This document shows, one piece after another, positions 33,185-45,000 of a stretch of DNA of 64,000 nucleotides. Source of the stretch: Diphasiastrum complanatum (Eukaryota; Streptophyta; Lycopodiopsida; Lycopodiales; Lycopodiaceae); NCBI GenBank assembly GCA_029204225.1, contig CM055097.1:57031601-57095600 (forward strand). The letters are read 5' to 3'. Made by a program: the position numbers and the translations under genes. How positions within the stretch are numbered: the stretch's first letter is position 1; every line of letters begins with the position of its first letter. The notes under the pieces are model-generated. The model ran no database searches. It was not told the DNA's origin and saw only the letters and a program-made list of their open reading frames with translations.

Positions 33185-33498
33185 TGATAAGGATCTTTCT
33201 AGATAGATTACAATTCACAGTGGAGCACTACGGCCATAGTCAGTAGTGGTTAGTCAAAAGCGGTTTCTTGTCATGTGAAGCGAAAGCCCTAGAATAGAAA
33301 GTTCTTGGCACGTAACTAAGTAGCGTATATGTATGAGTTCTGTTTTTGTAATACATGCATGATTATTGTGAATGCTCTATGCTTTTCTGTCTTCTGTGGA
33401 TTGATTCTCTTGAGTACTGTGAATTATCTTGATCTTGCTTTATCATTTGCAAACACACTTGTCAATTGATTTGTTGCAACAGCGAGGATAGTCCATCA
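33185..33498 (+). repeat. 5' LTR of Copia B
   Basis: 314 bp with TG...CA ends, matched by the 3' LTR. No clear methionine-tRNA primer site follows at 33499 (AAGATTATGGGCCC), consistent with rearrangement of the leader. Confidence 0.93.
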
Positions 33499-33599
33499 AA
33501 GATTATGGGCCCACTTGCTCGGTAGATTAAGGATCTGTGGGATGCGTGAGTTTGGAATTATCAGAAGGACGATTGATTGTGAATTGGGAGGAAGGCAAT

Positions 33600-34560
33600 C
33601 GGATGTAGATGGGTATACAAGGTGAAACACGATGCAGGAGGAGGCATAGAGAGATTCAAGGCGAGGCTCATAGCAAAGGGCTATGCAGAGGTAGAGGGTA
33701 TGGATTTTGAGGAGACATTTGCCCCGGTTGCTAGAATTGGGTCAATACGAATGTTGTTGGCAAGGGCAATTGCCTGTAATCACAAGGTAGATCACATGGA
33801 TGTGAAAATGGCTATTCTGAATGGTACACTACAGGATAAAGTCTACATGTGGCAGCCAAAGGGTTTCAAAGAAAAGGGAGACAAGGTCTGCAGGTTGACG
33901 AAAGCCATATATGGGCTTAGCAAGCCTCAAGAGTATGGTACGAGAGGATAGAATCCTACTTCATAGAAAAGGGGTTCAAAAGATGTGCTTCAGACAACAG
34001 TGTCTTCTACAAGGAGGAATAGGGGAGAACTTTAGTTATAGCATTGTACATGGATGACATGATTCTGATAGGGAACAACCCTCAATCAATGAAGGCATGC
34101 AAGGGAGATCACAGTAATGAATTCGAGATGAAAGATCTGGGGGAGTTGCACTACTGCTTAGGGATACATGTGAGAAGGAACAGGGATTCCAAAGGAATGT
34201 GGCTATCACAGGAAAGATATATCAATGATATAATCAAAAGGTATGGAATGTCGGAATCAAATGCACTAGGAACACCTTTGGATCCGGGAACGAGATTGAG
34301 CACAAAGATGTCTGTGTTGAGCAATGAGGAAAGAGGGCAGATGGATAAATGTCCATACAGGAGCATGATAGGATTGATAATGTATGTGATGTTATGTACC
34401 CGACCTGATGTAGCAACGGCTGTGGGGCAACTGAGCAGATTCTGTGAGAACCCTGGGATCGAACACTGGAGAGCATGCAAACGGGTGATCAGATATCTGA
34501 ATGGCATGACCAATCACGCCTTACACTACAACAACTCAGAGGCGACTGCCAAGTTAGGAA
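33600..34560 (+). pseudogene. Copia B reverse transcriptase, extra upstream copy
   Basis: The frame encodes RFKARLIAKGYAEVEGMDFEETFAPVAR, then HKVDHMDVKMAILNGTLQDKVYM (first Asp), KAIYGL, and in another frame ALYMDDMILIG with catalytic YMDD, ELHYCLGIHVRRNRDS, RYGMSESNALGTPLDPGTRLS, and HWRACKRVIRYLNGMTNHALHY. It ends at about 34560 and is replaced by gag sequence. It is nearly the same as 35985-36640, so the element carries two RT segments. This copy has a stop at 34021-34023 and a frameshift near 33930. Confidence 0.85.
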
Positions 34561-34601
34561 CAGATGAGAGTGAGTTCGAAAGATCGAGAGGCGCTCATAC
34601 A

Positions 34602-34977
34602 AGATGGCGACAGATAACGGCTTTGACTTCAGAATGATAGAGTGCCTTGATGGAACGAGCTATTCTGCATGGAGCTAGAAACTCAAGATCATCCTGAGAG
34701 AGAAGAGACTGTGGGAGGTCGTCGACGAAACTGAAGTGGTTGAGCTCAACGAGGAAGGGATCCCGAAGAACGTGAATCAAGCCGATATTGTAAACCAGAA
34801 AAAAGCAAAGGGTTACATGATGTTGTGCATGGCGTTAGGGGATGCAACTGTATCACAGGTCCGGGATACTAAAACAGCCAAGGGAGATGGCCATGATATC
34901 CAATTTCAAGAAGACATTTCAAGGAAAGAAAGCAACTAAGCACAAATCAGGGAGGAAACAAGCCCTGGAGCGACAAT
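34602..34977 (+). pseudogene. Copia B gag
   Basis: The frame starts MATDNGFDFRMIECLDGTSYSAWS, has a TAG near 34676, and continues KLKIILREKRLWEVVDETE and QKKAKGYMMLCMALGDATVSQV, the typical N-terminal half of plant Copia gag (DGxNYxxW, KxxxxLxxKxLWxxV). The middle of gag is missing: the sequence passes within ~100 codons to the zinc-knuckle region. Confidence 0.75.
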
Positions 34978-34983
34978 AAGAAG

Positions 34984-35560
34984 GTGAGAACCGACAAGAA
35001 ATGCTTTTATTGTGATCAACCTGGACATTTTATTCGGGATTGCCAGAAGAAAAAGGAGGATCAAAAGAGGGGTGAGAGCTCACAGGCCAACCTGGTCGAA
35101 GAAGAGAAAACGGAAGAGCTACCCGAAGTCTATGGATTAATGAAACTGATCAAAGAACAGAGTCGAAGCTCAAGCAATCCATCTGGAGACAACAACAAAA
35201 GTGTGGTGAGACTTGATGGAGATAATCAACAAGATGCAATCTTCACAGACACCTGTTAGTACGTGGATTCTGGAGCAAGTACCCATATGACGTTTGAACA
35301 GAAGGGGTTCATCACATATGCACTCATGACAAGGAAGAGAGAGATCACAGTTGGAGATCGAGGCAGGGCAGATGTGGTGGGCATCAGGTCAATGGTTGTA
35401 TGGTTAGGAAAGGGAAGAGAGTTGATGATACAAGAAGTTCTACATGTGCCAAATTTAGCGAAGAATCTGATCTTGGTTGGGTCACTCACAGACAAGAGAA
35501 TGGAGGTTTTTTTTTTAAAGATAGGGGTGCATGATCAAAAGAAAAAGCCAGGCCTTTGAC
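34984..35560 (+). pseudogene. Copia B zinc knuckle and aspartic protease
   Basis: The frame from 34984 reads KKCFYCDQPGHFIRDCQKKK, an intact C-X2-C-X4-H-X4-C knuckle, then a polar linker to a stop near 35257. The protease follows: YVDSGASTHMTF (catalytic DSGAS), EITVGDRGRADVVGIRS, and EVLHVPNLAKNLILVGSLTDKRM. The motif set is complete, so the domain is well preserved apart from the stop. Beyond 35512 the GAG-pre-integrase domain and first integrase Asp are missing. The frame passes into unrelated residues before the next integrase piece. Confidence 0.85.
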
Positions 35561-35710
35561 AGTTTCAAGGCTTTCAAGGCACTGGTTGAGAATCAAACTG
35601 GGGGAAGAATCAAGGTGCTGAGATGTGATAATGGAAGCGAGTATGGCAGCAAGGAATTCGATTATTTCTGCAGCTTGAATGGGATCAAGAGAGAATTCAC
35701 CATGCCCTTC
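35531..35710 (+). pseudogene. Copia B integrase fragment
   Basis: KRKSQAFDSFKAFKALVENQTGGRIKVLRCDNGSEYGSKEF and GIKREFTMPF represent the middle of the integrase core with the second catalytic Asp (RCDNGSEY). The first Asp and the catalytic Glu are absent. At about 35715 the sequence switches to an inverted segment. Confidence 0.8.
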
Positions 35711-35714
35711 CATT

Positions 35715-35985
35715 TCTTCGCCCATAGCGGATTGCCATTGCAACTTGTCCTCACTGGCACATGCTTCCTTGTAGCTCCTCGACTCCACGTAGTGCTTCTC
35801 TGCTAGCATAACCATGTCCTTCAATCTCTGTGGGACTCTTCTCGCTCTGGTGGATCGTCTCAGTTCTGGCTCCTCTTTCGGGACTGTCTCCTCTGCATGG
35901 TCATCTCTATCTTCTGAGGTTGATCTGTCGCCTTCTTGTAATGCCCGTGATGTTCCGTTTGAGCGCAGCCAGAGAGTTTCGAAGC
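35715..35985 (-). pseudogene. Inverted Copia linker segment inside Copia B
   Basis: On the minus strand this reads RRSTRARRVPQRLKDMVML, then SYKEACASEDKLQWQSAMGEEME. This is the usual spacer between Copia integrase and RT (RRSxRxRxPPxRL, then EAxxSxxxxxWxxAMxEEM). It lies exactly where that spacer should be but in the opposite direction to its neighbours, so it is an inversion within the element. Confidence 0.8.
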
Positions 35986-37110
35986 TAAGGGAGACAAGGT
36001 CTGCAGGTTGAAGAAAGCCATATATGGGCTTAAGCAAGCCTCGAGAGTATGGTACGAGAGGATAGAATCCTACTTCATAGAAAAGGGGTTCAAGAGATGT
36101 GCTTCAGACAACAGTGTCTTCTACAAGGAGGAATAGGGGAGAACTTTAGCTATAGCATTGTACGTGGATGACATGATCAATTGATGAAGGCATGCAAGGG
36201 AGATCTTAGTCATGAATTCGAGATGAAAGATCTGGGGGAGTTGCACTACTGCTTAGGGATACATGTGAGAAGGAACAGGGATTCCAGACGAATGTGGCTA
36301 TCACAGGAAAGATATATCAATGATATAATCAAAAGGTATGGAATGTCGATATCAAATGCACTAGGAACACCTTTGGATCCGGGAACGAGATTGAGCACAA
36401 AGATGTCTGTGTTGAGCAATGAGGAAAGAGGGCAGATGGATAAATGTCCATACAGGAGCATGATAGGATCGATAATGTATGTGATGTTATGTACCCGACT
36501 TGATGTAGCAACAGATGTGGGACAACTGAGCAGATTCTGTGAGAACCCTGGGATCGAACACTGGAGAGCATGCAAACGGGTGATCAGATATCTGAAGGGC
36601 ATGACCAATCACACCTTACACTACAACAACTCAGGAGGGGAGATATTAGGACATGCGGACTCAGACTGGGGAGGTGATGTCAATGATCGAAAATCGACCA
36701 GCGGGTATGTGTTCATTATGAATGCTGCTGCCATAAGCTGGGGAACAGAAATCGATGGCTTTGTCATCGACAGAGGCAGAATACATCAGCTTGTGTCAGG
36801 GAGCAAAGGAGTACGTCTGGATGAAGAACTTTTTCAGAGAAATTGGCATAGACACGAAGGGAATGGTCATGAAGAATGACAACCAAGGATGTATTTTCTT
36901 GTGCAAGAATGGAGGTTTCCACAAGAGAAGCAAACATATCAGAATGCAGTACCATTTCGTCAAGGATCTGGTACAGAAGAATGAAATAAGCCTATAATAT
37001 TGTCCCACCAAGGACATGGCTGCTAACATGATGACCAAGGCTTTGAGCAAAGATAGATTTGTAATGTTGAGAGATAAGATAGGATTACATACAGTTGCTC
37101 CACCATGAAT
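35985..37110 (+). pseudogene. Copia B reverse transcriptase (second copy) and RNase H
   Basis: RT resumes at GDKVCRLKKAIYGLKQASRVWYE and continues through ALYVDDM (YVDD), a small deletion after it, ELHYCLGIHVRR, GTPLDPGTRLS and RYLKGMTNHTLHY. RNase H follows: HADSDWGGDVNDRKSTSGYVF, a frameshift near 36753, MALSSTEAEYISLCQGAKEYVWM, KHIRMQYHFVKDLV, and the end region TKDMAANMMTKALSKDRF. A purine-rich tract (GAGTTGGGGAC) precedes the 3' LTR. The RNase H residues D, E and D are visible, but the frameshift, an in-frame stop and the RT deletion make it inactive. Confidence 0.85.
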
Positions 37111-37122
37111 TGAGTTGGGGAC

Positions 37123-37436
37123 TGATAAGGATCTTTCTAGATAGATTACAATTCACGGTGGAGCACTACGGCCATAGTCAGTAGCGGTTAGTTAAAAGCG
37201 GTTTCTTGTCATGTGAAGCGGAAGCCCTAGAATAGAAAGTTCTTGGCACGTAACTAAGTAGCATATATGTACGTGTTATGTTTTTGTAATACATGCACGA
37301 TTTCTGTGAATGCTCTATGCTTTTGTGTCTTCTGTGGATTGATTCTCTTGAGTGCTGTGAATTATCTTGATCTTGCTTTATCATTTGCAAACACACTTGT
37401 CAATTGATTTGTTGCAACAGCGAGGATAATCCATCA
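37123..37436 (+). repeat. 3' LTR of Copia B
   Basis: 314 bp, begins TGATAAGG and ends TCCATCA. It is followed by the duplicated target TTAGC and then by the resumed inverted-repeat arm. Confidence 0.93.
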
Positions 37437-39677
37437 TTAGCAAAGATAAGCTAATTTTGTAATCAGTAATTTGCCATTCTTTGAATCTGATAGTGCAACC
37501 CAACTGGCATGCAATCATCCTTTCTAATCTGCAATCCAGCAATGCTGTTCTGATGCAGAATCGTCAGAAGCGAAGCATCGGGCAAGCAAGCCTAGAGTTG
37601 GCGCCAAAAGGTGGATTAGAGATAGTTGTGGAGAAAAAGGACACCCAAATCTCTGTATATACTTATGTGCTTTGTTTTCTACGAAGATATGATAAGATTT
37701 GTTCATCACACTCAGTGTTTTTCGTTACAGCTTGTCTGTTGTGAGTATCTGATAGGATTAAGTTTTTTATCTAATTTTAAACAGGTTTCTTCATGCTTGA
37801 ATAATGTAGGATGTTCGTGCATCAATGACTTGGATGGGTGCAGCAAGGCTTTTCATGTGTGCTCTCTATTGCTAATGCAGGTGACATAGATTTGAATCGC
37901 ATGAGTGCAGGTGGAACAATTTCCTAGATGAAAAAAAAGAAGCTTTTTCCTAGTTGCAATTGAACACATTTAGCAGATCTAGTTGTGCGTGCTGTGTGCA
38001 TAAAAGAAATCAGGAGAGATCTCAAAATGCGCTGGATTAAGCAATTCTGGACAAGCCAGCATGAAGTAAAACAACAACCATTGAGCATAATGTTTAATAT
38101 TGTTACACACTCAACCAAAAGAAAGGCAGGTATCTACGCATCAGACGTCGCCGGACAACACAATCACAATCACGTAATACAAAACCATAATGTTTATCAT
38201 ATTATCATAGCAGCAACATCATTACGATTAAATAATCCGATCACAACTATGTGATCCAACAGCATCGCACTAGTCTTAACAACGGCATTCACTAGACTAT
38301 TATAACAAGCTTCTTCGTCATTTATAGCACAAATGACATGAGGAAGCATATGCCGATTTCATAGAATAAGATGCAGATAACTATGGATCCTATTCCCAAC
38401 ATCCAAATCGTAGAAGCTGACAATGAATTTATCGTGTTCCGTCGTGAACTGGAAGCTAACCGTGTTATTGTGTAGCTCATGCAGGTTGTTGGTGTACAAT
38501 GTGCCGGTAATCGTCTCCAGTACAGCAGAACTAGTGTCAACTATGGCAGAGCCTGCAAAAGTTTTGCTCTCGTCATGTATTTTGAGAGCCAGGAGCTTGA
38601 TGCCGCTCACCGCCTCTCCATGGACATGACCCTGATAAAGGTACTTTTTGCTTACTTGGTCTTGCGCCATGCTTGAAATTAAAGTTGAATGGGTTTGAGG
38701 GATGAGCTTCAAGCGAGAGTAGTAGCAGTACCGACGACTCCTGAGAGACCAGCGAGTGAGTGAGAGAGTTGTCACTCCTGAGATGAGACGAGTGAGTGAA
38801 TGAGTGAGTGAGATCAGGCTATAAACTGCGTAAAGAAGAATAAACTTTTGAGAAAGATGTTGCACGATCGATAAAGAAGAATAAACTTTAAGTAAAATAT
38901 GTTTGAAAAAATAGATGCTACACTATTCTCGAAGAAGCCAAAACTTTATTCACGAAGATATACTTAGATGCTACACTAACTAGAACAAACTCTATTAAGT
39001 AAGAATAAACACTCTTGGAAGAAAGTAGATGCTAGATGAAAATCGCAGGGTTTAACTAGGATAGCTTCAAATGCCCTTCCACTCTTTGCCACACTCTCTA
39101 GTCATATTCCAAATGGTGAATGAGAGAGAAATATATATCACATTGGGCCGATCTGAATACAATAGCATCGATATCCAAGATAAAAAATGGGCCCACATTA
39201 TCTCTGGCCATTCAAAATGTAGACTCATGTCTATCCATGGCCGCAAAATCACAAATATTGCAAAAGGCATCAATCTTGAATGTGCATGACAGACAAGTTG
39301 AGAGCCTATACAATTTTCAAAATTGAGATAGATTCATCATTGGTAGTCAGCACACATTTTGCAATCCAAAGTGTGTGCTCAAATTTTGAAAAAATAGGTT
39401 TGATGAGGGGGAACCATCCTTGACATGCAAAGATCTGTATTTTTTTGTGTTTTAGAATGTTTGGACTTTACTAGAGCAGCTGCAATATATTCATCTACCA
39501 ATAGGCAATTTGAGTTTTTCAAGTATTGGCTTTTGGTAAAATCTTACCTTGATGTGCATTGATGACGAACCAAAGCTAAAATCCACTCTAATAATTTGCT
39601 CTCTTCTTTCAATAAGGGCTATTCTACTAGATATACTATGTGCACACAATTGAGATCCACTATAACATATTTTTTGA
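37437..39677 (-). repeat. Inverted-repeat right arm, outer piece
   Basis: Reverse complement of about 129-2060. It contains the truncated twin gene and its promoter-side flank. From about 38866 outward it is also homologous, in the same direction, to 49683-51180, so the flank is a dispersed repeat of at least three copies. Confidence 0.88.
38359..38670 (-). pseudogene. Truncated twin of the 116-residue protein
   Basis: ATG at 38670 opens a 103-codon frame. The first ~88 codons match the gene at 841-1191 with a few substitutions (for example KTFAGS for KNFAGS, TNNLHEL for TDNLHEL, QFTTEHDKF for KFKTEHDRF). After FIVSFYD a deletion of about 76 bp removes the segment encoding KHEKWLGVVEANPIKSV and shifts frame, giving a different 15-residue tail. 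Upstream the in-frame extension has no ATG, as in the other copy. Whether it is translated is unknown. It is called a pseudogene because the C-terminus is lost. Confidence 0.5.
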
Positions 39678-40670
<993 letters not shown>

Positions 40671-40787
40671 AAATATATATATATGTCTCAATAAATTCAA
40701 TTGTCCCCAACCAAAAGGAAATGATTTTCAGTTTCATGCAAATTAGCATTAATTCACATGCAAAAAAATTACATACAATCTCTCTTT

Positions 40788-40789
40788 CT

Positions 40790-40846
<57 letters not shown>

Positions 40847-40881
40847 AATTTCACAAATTCACACACACACACACACACAAA
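40788..40881. repeat. (TC)n and (AC)n microsatellites
   Basis: A TC run to about 40842 is followed after 18 bp by about 10 AC units (40861-40880). The flanks are AT-rich and non-coding. Confidence 0.95.
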
Positions 40882-42000
40882 TGCATCTCTCTTATACTAT
40901 ATCTTTTCTTATACACATTAACTCTCTTTCCCTCACAATTACTCTTTCTCTTTTCTCAAAACCAAAAAAAAAAATAGACCATAATTATTTTATTCTCATA
41001 AAACAAAAACAAACCACATTTCATTCAACATATCACTAATGACTGCTAGCCTAACAACCTACAAAATTCATTAAAATCCCCTTGGAACAAGAGCTTTATC
41101 CTTTATTGATCAATTTTAACTTTATTGTCAAGTAAAAATGAGGAACTAAGGGATTTCTATTTGAGCGTACATAAAGAATGTATGACATTACCACATTTGC
41201 CTATTATCATATAAAAGCCCAAAAGAATTCTTCCAACTCAATCTCTTCATGTCCACAATCAAACTGTTTCTTTTGTCGTTGTTGTATCTTTCATGGCTCC
41301 AGTAATGCTAGATTTGCCCTTTTGTCAACCCGACACCTGTATATCAAAGAAACCTCTCTTGAGCATACATCTGCAGCCTTATCTCTAATTGCTCCATTTG
41401 TTGAAATGTTTGAAATATTGATGGAAGATAGTTGGCCATGGTTGTCTCTCTCTTGGAGAACGAGAAACCTTCTATATTACACATTTCATAGATTTTGTGC
41501 AATTCTATAATGACTAGGCTACCACAATCTCACTCGTTGTCACCGTCGCCATTAGCTTTTGATGATCAGCTTATTAATAACGAAGCTATAGGAGATATTT
41601 GGGTAGAATTAGAGATAGACGCATTTGGTTTGGTAGATTGTGTCACATGATGATGCGGCAAATGATAACGATGAACCACCAAATGAATAAGTGAGACAGT
41701 ACGATGTATTTCAACTAATTGTAATATTAATCATATTGTTCACAGTTGACATCAAACAAGAAGTGTGGACACAAATTGTGGTCAACGTTTTTTTGTGATA
41801 CATAAATTTCTTTATTCACTTGTGCATATGGCAACCAATGTTGATATAAAATGGAGTTCAATGTGTTGATAGGTAACAAATTTCAAAAGTGAGATCCATT
41901 TACACTCTGTAACATATCATGGGTTATATCGAGGGGCCTTTTAAATTTTTCATCAGTCACGGTTTTACCCTAGGTTAGCAGAATGTCCTGGAATGCCTCT
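40882..42000. other. AT-rich spacer with a weak minus-strand coding trace
   Basis: Mostly featureless. On the minus strand near 41435-41330 a frame reads MANYLPSIFQTFQQMEQLEIRLQMYAQERF, which looks like a helical protein segment, but stops follow and no family could be assigned. Confidence 0.3.
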
Positions 42001-42072
42001 TGGCCACATTGACCCTCTCTATAACCCTCTTTATATCCCTCTCTATATGACCCTCTATAACCCTCTATATAA
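42000..42072. repeat. CCCTCTNTATA short tandem repeat
   Basis: About seven imperfect units of an 8-12 bp phrase built on ACCCTCTATATA. A frame across it (Pro-Leu-Tyr repeats) is not a gene. Confidence 0.8.
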
Positions 42073-42234
42073 ATGTTTGAAAAACAAGTTAGAATTTTGT
42101 AGGCTTATACCGAGGCCAAAAACCGGATCCGAGGCTCGAGCTTTCCGCCCCCCACCCACGACTCATTTTGAAAACTCTCTTTCAAAAAAATGATAAAAAA
42201 AGCCTTGGAAATCGCCCGTCCACTTCTAGTGCAT

Positions 42235-42550
42235 GCCAAACAAAAACAAAGTCCTGAAAATTTGCCACGCATGGTAATATGTTCTGTAAAATTTCCTGGA
42301 AATTTGCCATGCGGCAAATTTCTAGCCAGCATGGCAGTGCCACTCATATTTAAAATTCAGATTAACCTTCCATCTCCCCTTACCAGATTTTGTGCCGACG
42401 ACGCAAAATTTTGTTGGCGTGGCAATGTCGCACGTCCATTGCCATGGACTTTGCCACATGATGGCCACAGACATTGCCATGCAAGGGCTGACGGGTCAAA
42501 TCTCAAGTCAACATCTTATGTGCGTGGCAATTTGTGTGCCAATGGGCTTA
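42235..42550. repeat. Cluster of TGCCA/TGGCA motifs in both orientations
   Basis: The words GCCACGCATGG, GCCATGCGGCAAA, GGCGTGGCAATG, CATTGCCATGG, GCCACATGATGGCCAC, CATTGCCATGC and CGTGGCAATTTG lie within about 300 bp. Dense inverted and direct copies of an 8-10 bp word recall the subterminal region of a DNA transposon. No terminal inverted repeat was identified. Confidence 0.5.
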
Positions 42551-42978
42551 TATTTGTAGTTTTATATCTGACTTTCATTGTCAAACAGTTAAATTGAACT
42601 ATCACTGTCAAATAGTTATTTGACTATCATTGTTGAATAGTTATTTGACGATATACGTACAACTTATTTTTTCAACAGGTCCCTCATCACTCAAGGAAGC
42701 AATAAAGATTGAAACAAAAGTCTATCAGAGTCTGAAGAGTGTAATGAAGAAAAGATATGGTCTAGTAGTTCTGAAGCATAGAGGAGGTGCAAGAGCACCC
42801 TGAGCTGAAAGGTCACACCAACTTTGCAGTGTCCACTACCACCTGCGGAAAGTCATGGCCACCACATACATAAACATATCTACACACCACCAAAGGGACA
42901 AGCCATTCCCACTTAGTTGACAACATCCAGAGGCTGCCAAGCCAGTTATGATAGGAAGCAAGTTGAGTGTGGTTGAGT

Positions 42979-43440
42979 GTTACAACTCCCTAGGATCATT
43001 GACTGCCTTGAAGGTTCCGCACACCCCATACCAGTGACAATGCACCGTAACCACCCAACCATAGGGTCACAACCGACCCACCCCCATGCCCTAGGGCAGT
43101 CGTCATGCCCGGTCAAGCCTCCTACGATAACTGGCGTCCCATACCACCAGCCATTGCACTCGGCTCTCCCTAGAACACATCTCCTGGCCTGGAGATACAT
43201 CCTGGCTAATGCATGTGCTCTCCATCCACCAACTCCTGGGCAGATTGAGTGAATGGAAAGAGGGAAACCCCACCACTATATAGGCATAGCAGGGTGGGTC
43301 CCATCAAGCACGGTCCTGTCGGCGACACATGACCACCTAGGATGGTAATGCATGGCACCTAAACGTGTCGATAACTCCAGTCCCGCGCCATGCCCCTTGC
43401 GAGGCCATCACTGAAGGGTGTACCGTTATGCTACATAACA
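42979..43440 (-). repeat. 3' LTR of the chromovirus
   Basis: 462 bp. It contains a promoter-like CTATATAGTGGTGGGG on the minus strand and matches the 5' LTR and the fragment at 5351-5720. A purine tract (ATGGGGGAGGAA) precedes it in element orientation at 43441-43452. Confidence 0.92.
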
Positions 43441-43452
43441 TTCCTCCCCCAT

Positions 43453-43960
43453 AAAAACTTCCTTCTATGGGAAGAAACCTAAGTCTTGAATCATCCTCCT
43501 TCTCCCAAGTGTCCTCATCATCTAACATACCTTTCCAACGAATCAGATGTTCAGAAATCGAACTATTTCTCAGTTGATGTCGTCGAGTATCCATGATCCT
43601 TTCTGGTTCATGGGGTACAAAAGCAGTCAAATCTTCCAATAGAGCTAAATCATCTATAGGAATCAGGTCATCTTTCCCACCAAGTTGTTCTTTTAAATGA
43701 CTAACATGGAATACAGGATGAACCTTAGTTCCAACATGGAGTTCTAGTCTATAAGCAGCCTTACCAATCTTGTTATGCACTTTGAAAGGACCGCTAAAAT
43801 GTGGAGATAACTTCGGACATTTTCCCGTTCGAAGTGTCTTAGAGTCCTTAGGGATTCTAAGATACACCCAATCACCAATCTCAAACTCTCGAGGAGCGTG
43901 ACTTCGGTTGGCATAGAATTGGGCTCTATCTTGAGCCAATCTAATGCTTTCCCTAGCCAC
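43453..43960 (-). pseudogene. Chromovirus integrase C-terminus and chromodomain
   Basis: The minus-strand frame reads RAQFYANRSHAPREFEIGDWVYLRI, then PKLSPHFSGPFKVHNKIGKAAYRLEL, VHPVFHVSHLKEQLG, the GPY/F-type C-terminal integrase module. It then reads EHLIRWKGMLDDEDTWE, a chromodomain with the YxVxWKGxxxxxxTWE pattern, at about 43560-43490. The frame is open over its whole length. Chromodomains of this group bind modified histone tails. This is the best preserved part of the element. Confidence 0.88.
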
Positions 43961-45000
43961 CTACAACATTTCCTGCATATCATGCAATAAATCCACTACA
44001 GCTTGAACCTTGAGACCTTTGAGTCCAACGGAGATAGGGGAACGAGGCTGAAAGCCATACAAGAGCATAAAAGGACTAAAATCAGTGGTAGAATGCTTCA
44101 TACTATTGTATCTGAACTCACCCATTGGGAGATACTTTTCCCAGTCTAATTGTTGCCTGGAAACATATGCACGAAGCATATCTTCCATCGACTAGCTGAC
44201 ACGTTCAGTCTGACCATCGGTTTCTAGGTGATCAATAGACGATAGACTTAAACTAGTTTCAAGTCTTTCAAAGACCGCCTACCAGAATTTGCCAGTGAAC
44301 TTGGAATTACGATCACTAACAATATTGTTCGGCAAACCATACAACCTGAACAACTTTTCAACGAAAAATTGAGCAAGTTCAGAAGCTTTGACAATAGCTT
44401 TTGTTAGAATAAACTGTGCCATTTTGGTTAGTCTGTCAACTACTACCCAGATAGCATTGTGACCCTTCCATGACTTGGGAAGTCCAACCACAAAATCCAT
44501 GGAAATACTTTCCCATTTCTTGTTGGGAATTTCCAATGGATGCAACAGATTAGTTGCTTTGAGTCTTTGTGCTTTATTTACTTGGCATTGTTCACACTTT
44601 TGAACGTATGCCTCGATGAGACCTTTCATTTTTGGCCAATAAAATTCTCTCTTAACAAGGTCAAGCGTCCTCTGTATACCAGGGTGTCCCGAGCTGGGGC
44701 TATCGTGGCACTCGTGCAGGATTTGGGCCCTAATGTCTGTGATATCTGGCACACAGACTTTTCCTCTACGGAAAAGCAAACCATTCCGAATGGAATAATC
44801 ATCAAGTATCTTAAGACCCTTTGCAAGATTTCTTGGAATCCTGCTTTCCAAGATTGTCTCTCCTTAAAGAGCTTCTTGCCAGGACATCTTGCCAAATATG
44901 ACCGAAAAACTCATCGATCCGACAAAGATCTCGCAGAGAAAGATACAACTCAAATTGGAACTCAACAAAGCATAACTGATTAACTTCTCCAATCTGGCTC
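43961..45000 (-). pseudogene. Chromovirus integrase core
   Basis: The HHCC zinc domain is HECHDSPSSGHPGIQRTLDL ... YVQKCEQCQVNK (about 44730-44580). The catalytic core follows with SISMDFVVGLP (first Asp), NIVSDRNSKFTGKFW (second Asp; RD is usual, here RN), a stop, then LETDGQTERVS (Glu). A second stop precedes MEDMLRAYVSRQQLDWEKYLPMGEFRYN, which leads into the C-terminal module. Three in-frame stops (about 44279, 44189 and 43960) inactivate it. Upstream it joins the end of RNase H (FDIKYRRGTPNCVADALSQIGEV). Confidence 0.87.

Larger units (their letters stand above)
33185..37436 (+). mobile_element. Rearranged Copia LTR retrotransposon (Copia B)
   Basis: Two 314-bp LTRs (33185-33498 and 37123-37436) begin TGATAAGG and end TCCATCA. 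A perfect 5-bp target duplication, TTAGC, lies at 33180-33184 and 37437-37441. By eye the LTRs differ at about 14 positions, so the insertion is not new. The interior is scrambled: partial RT (33600-34560), gag and protease (34602-35515), a short integrase piece (35531-35710), an inverted linker (35715-35985), then RT and RNase H (35985-37100). The element interrupts the right arm of the inverted repeat and so is younger than the inverted duplication. Confidence 0.93.

Noticed and set aside
41993-42193. Pro-Leu-Tyr repeat protein frame
   Set aside because: It is produced by the CCCTCTNTATA tandem repeat.
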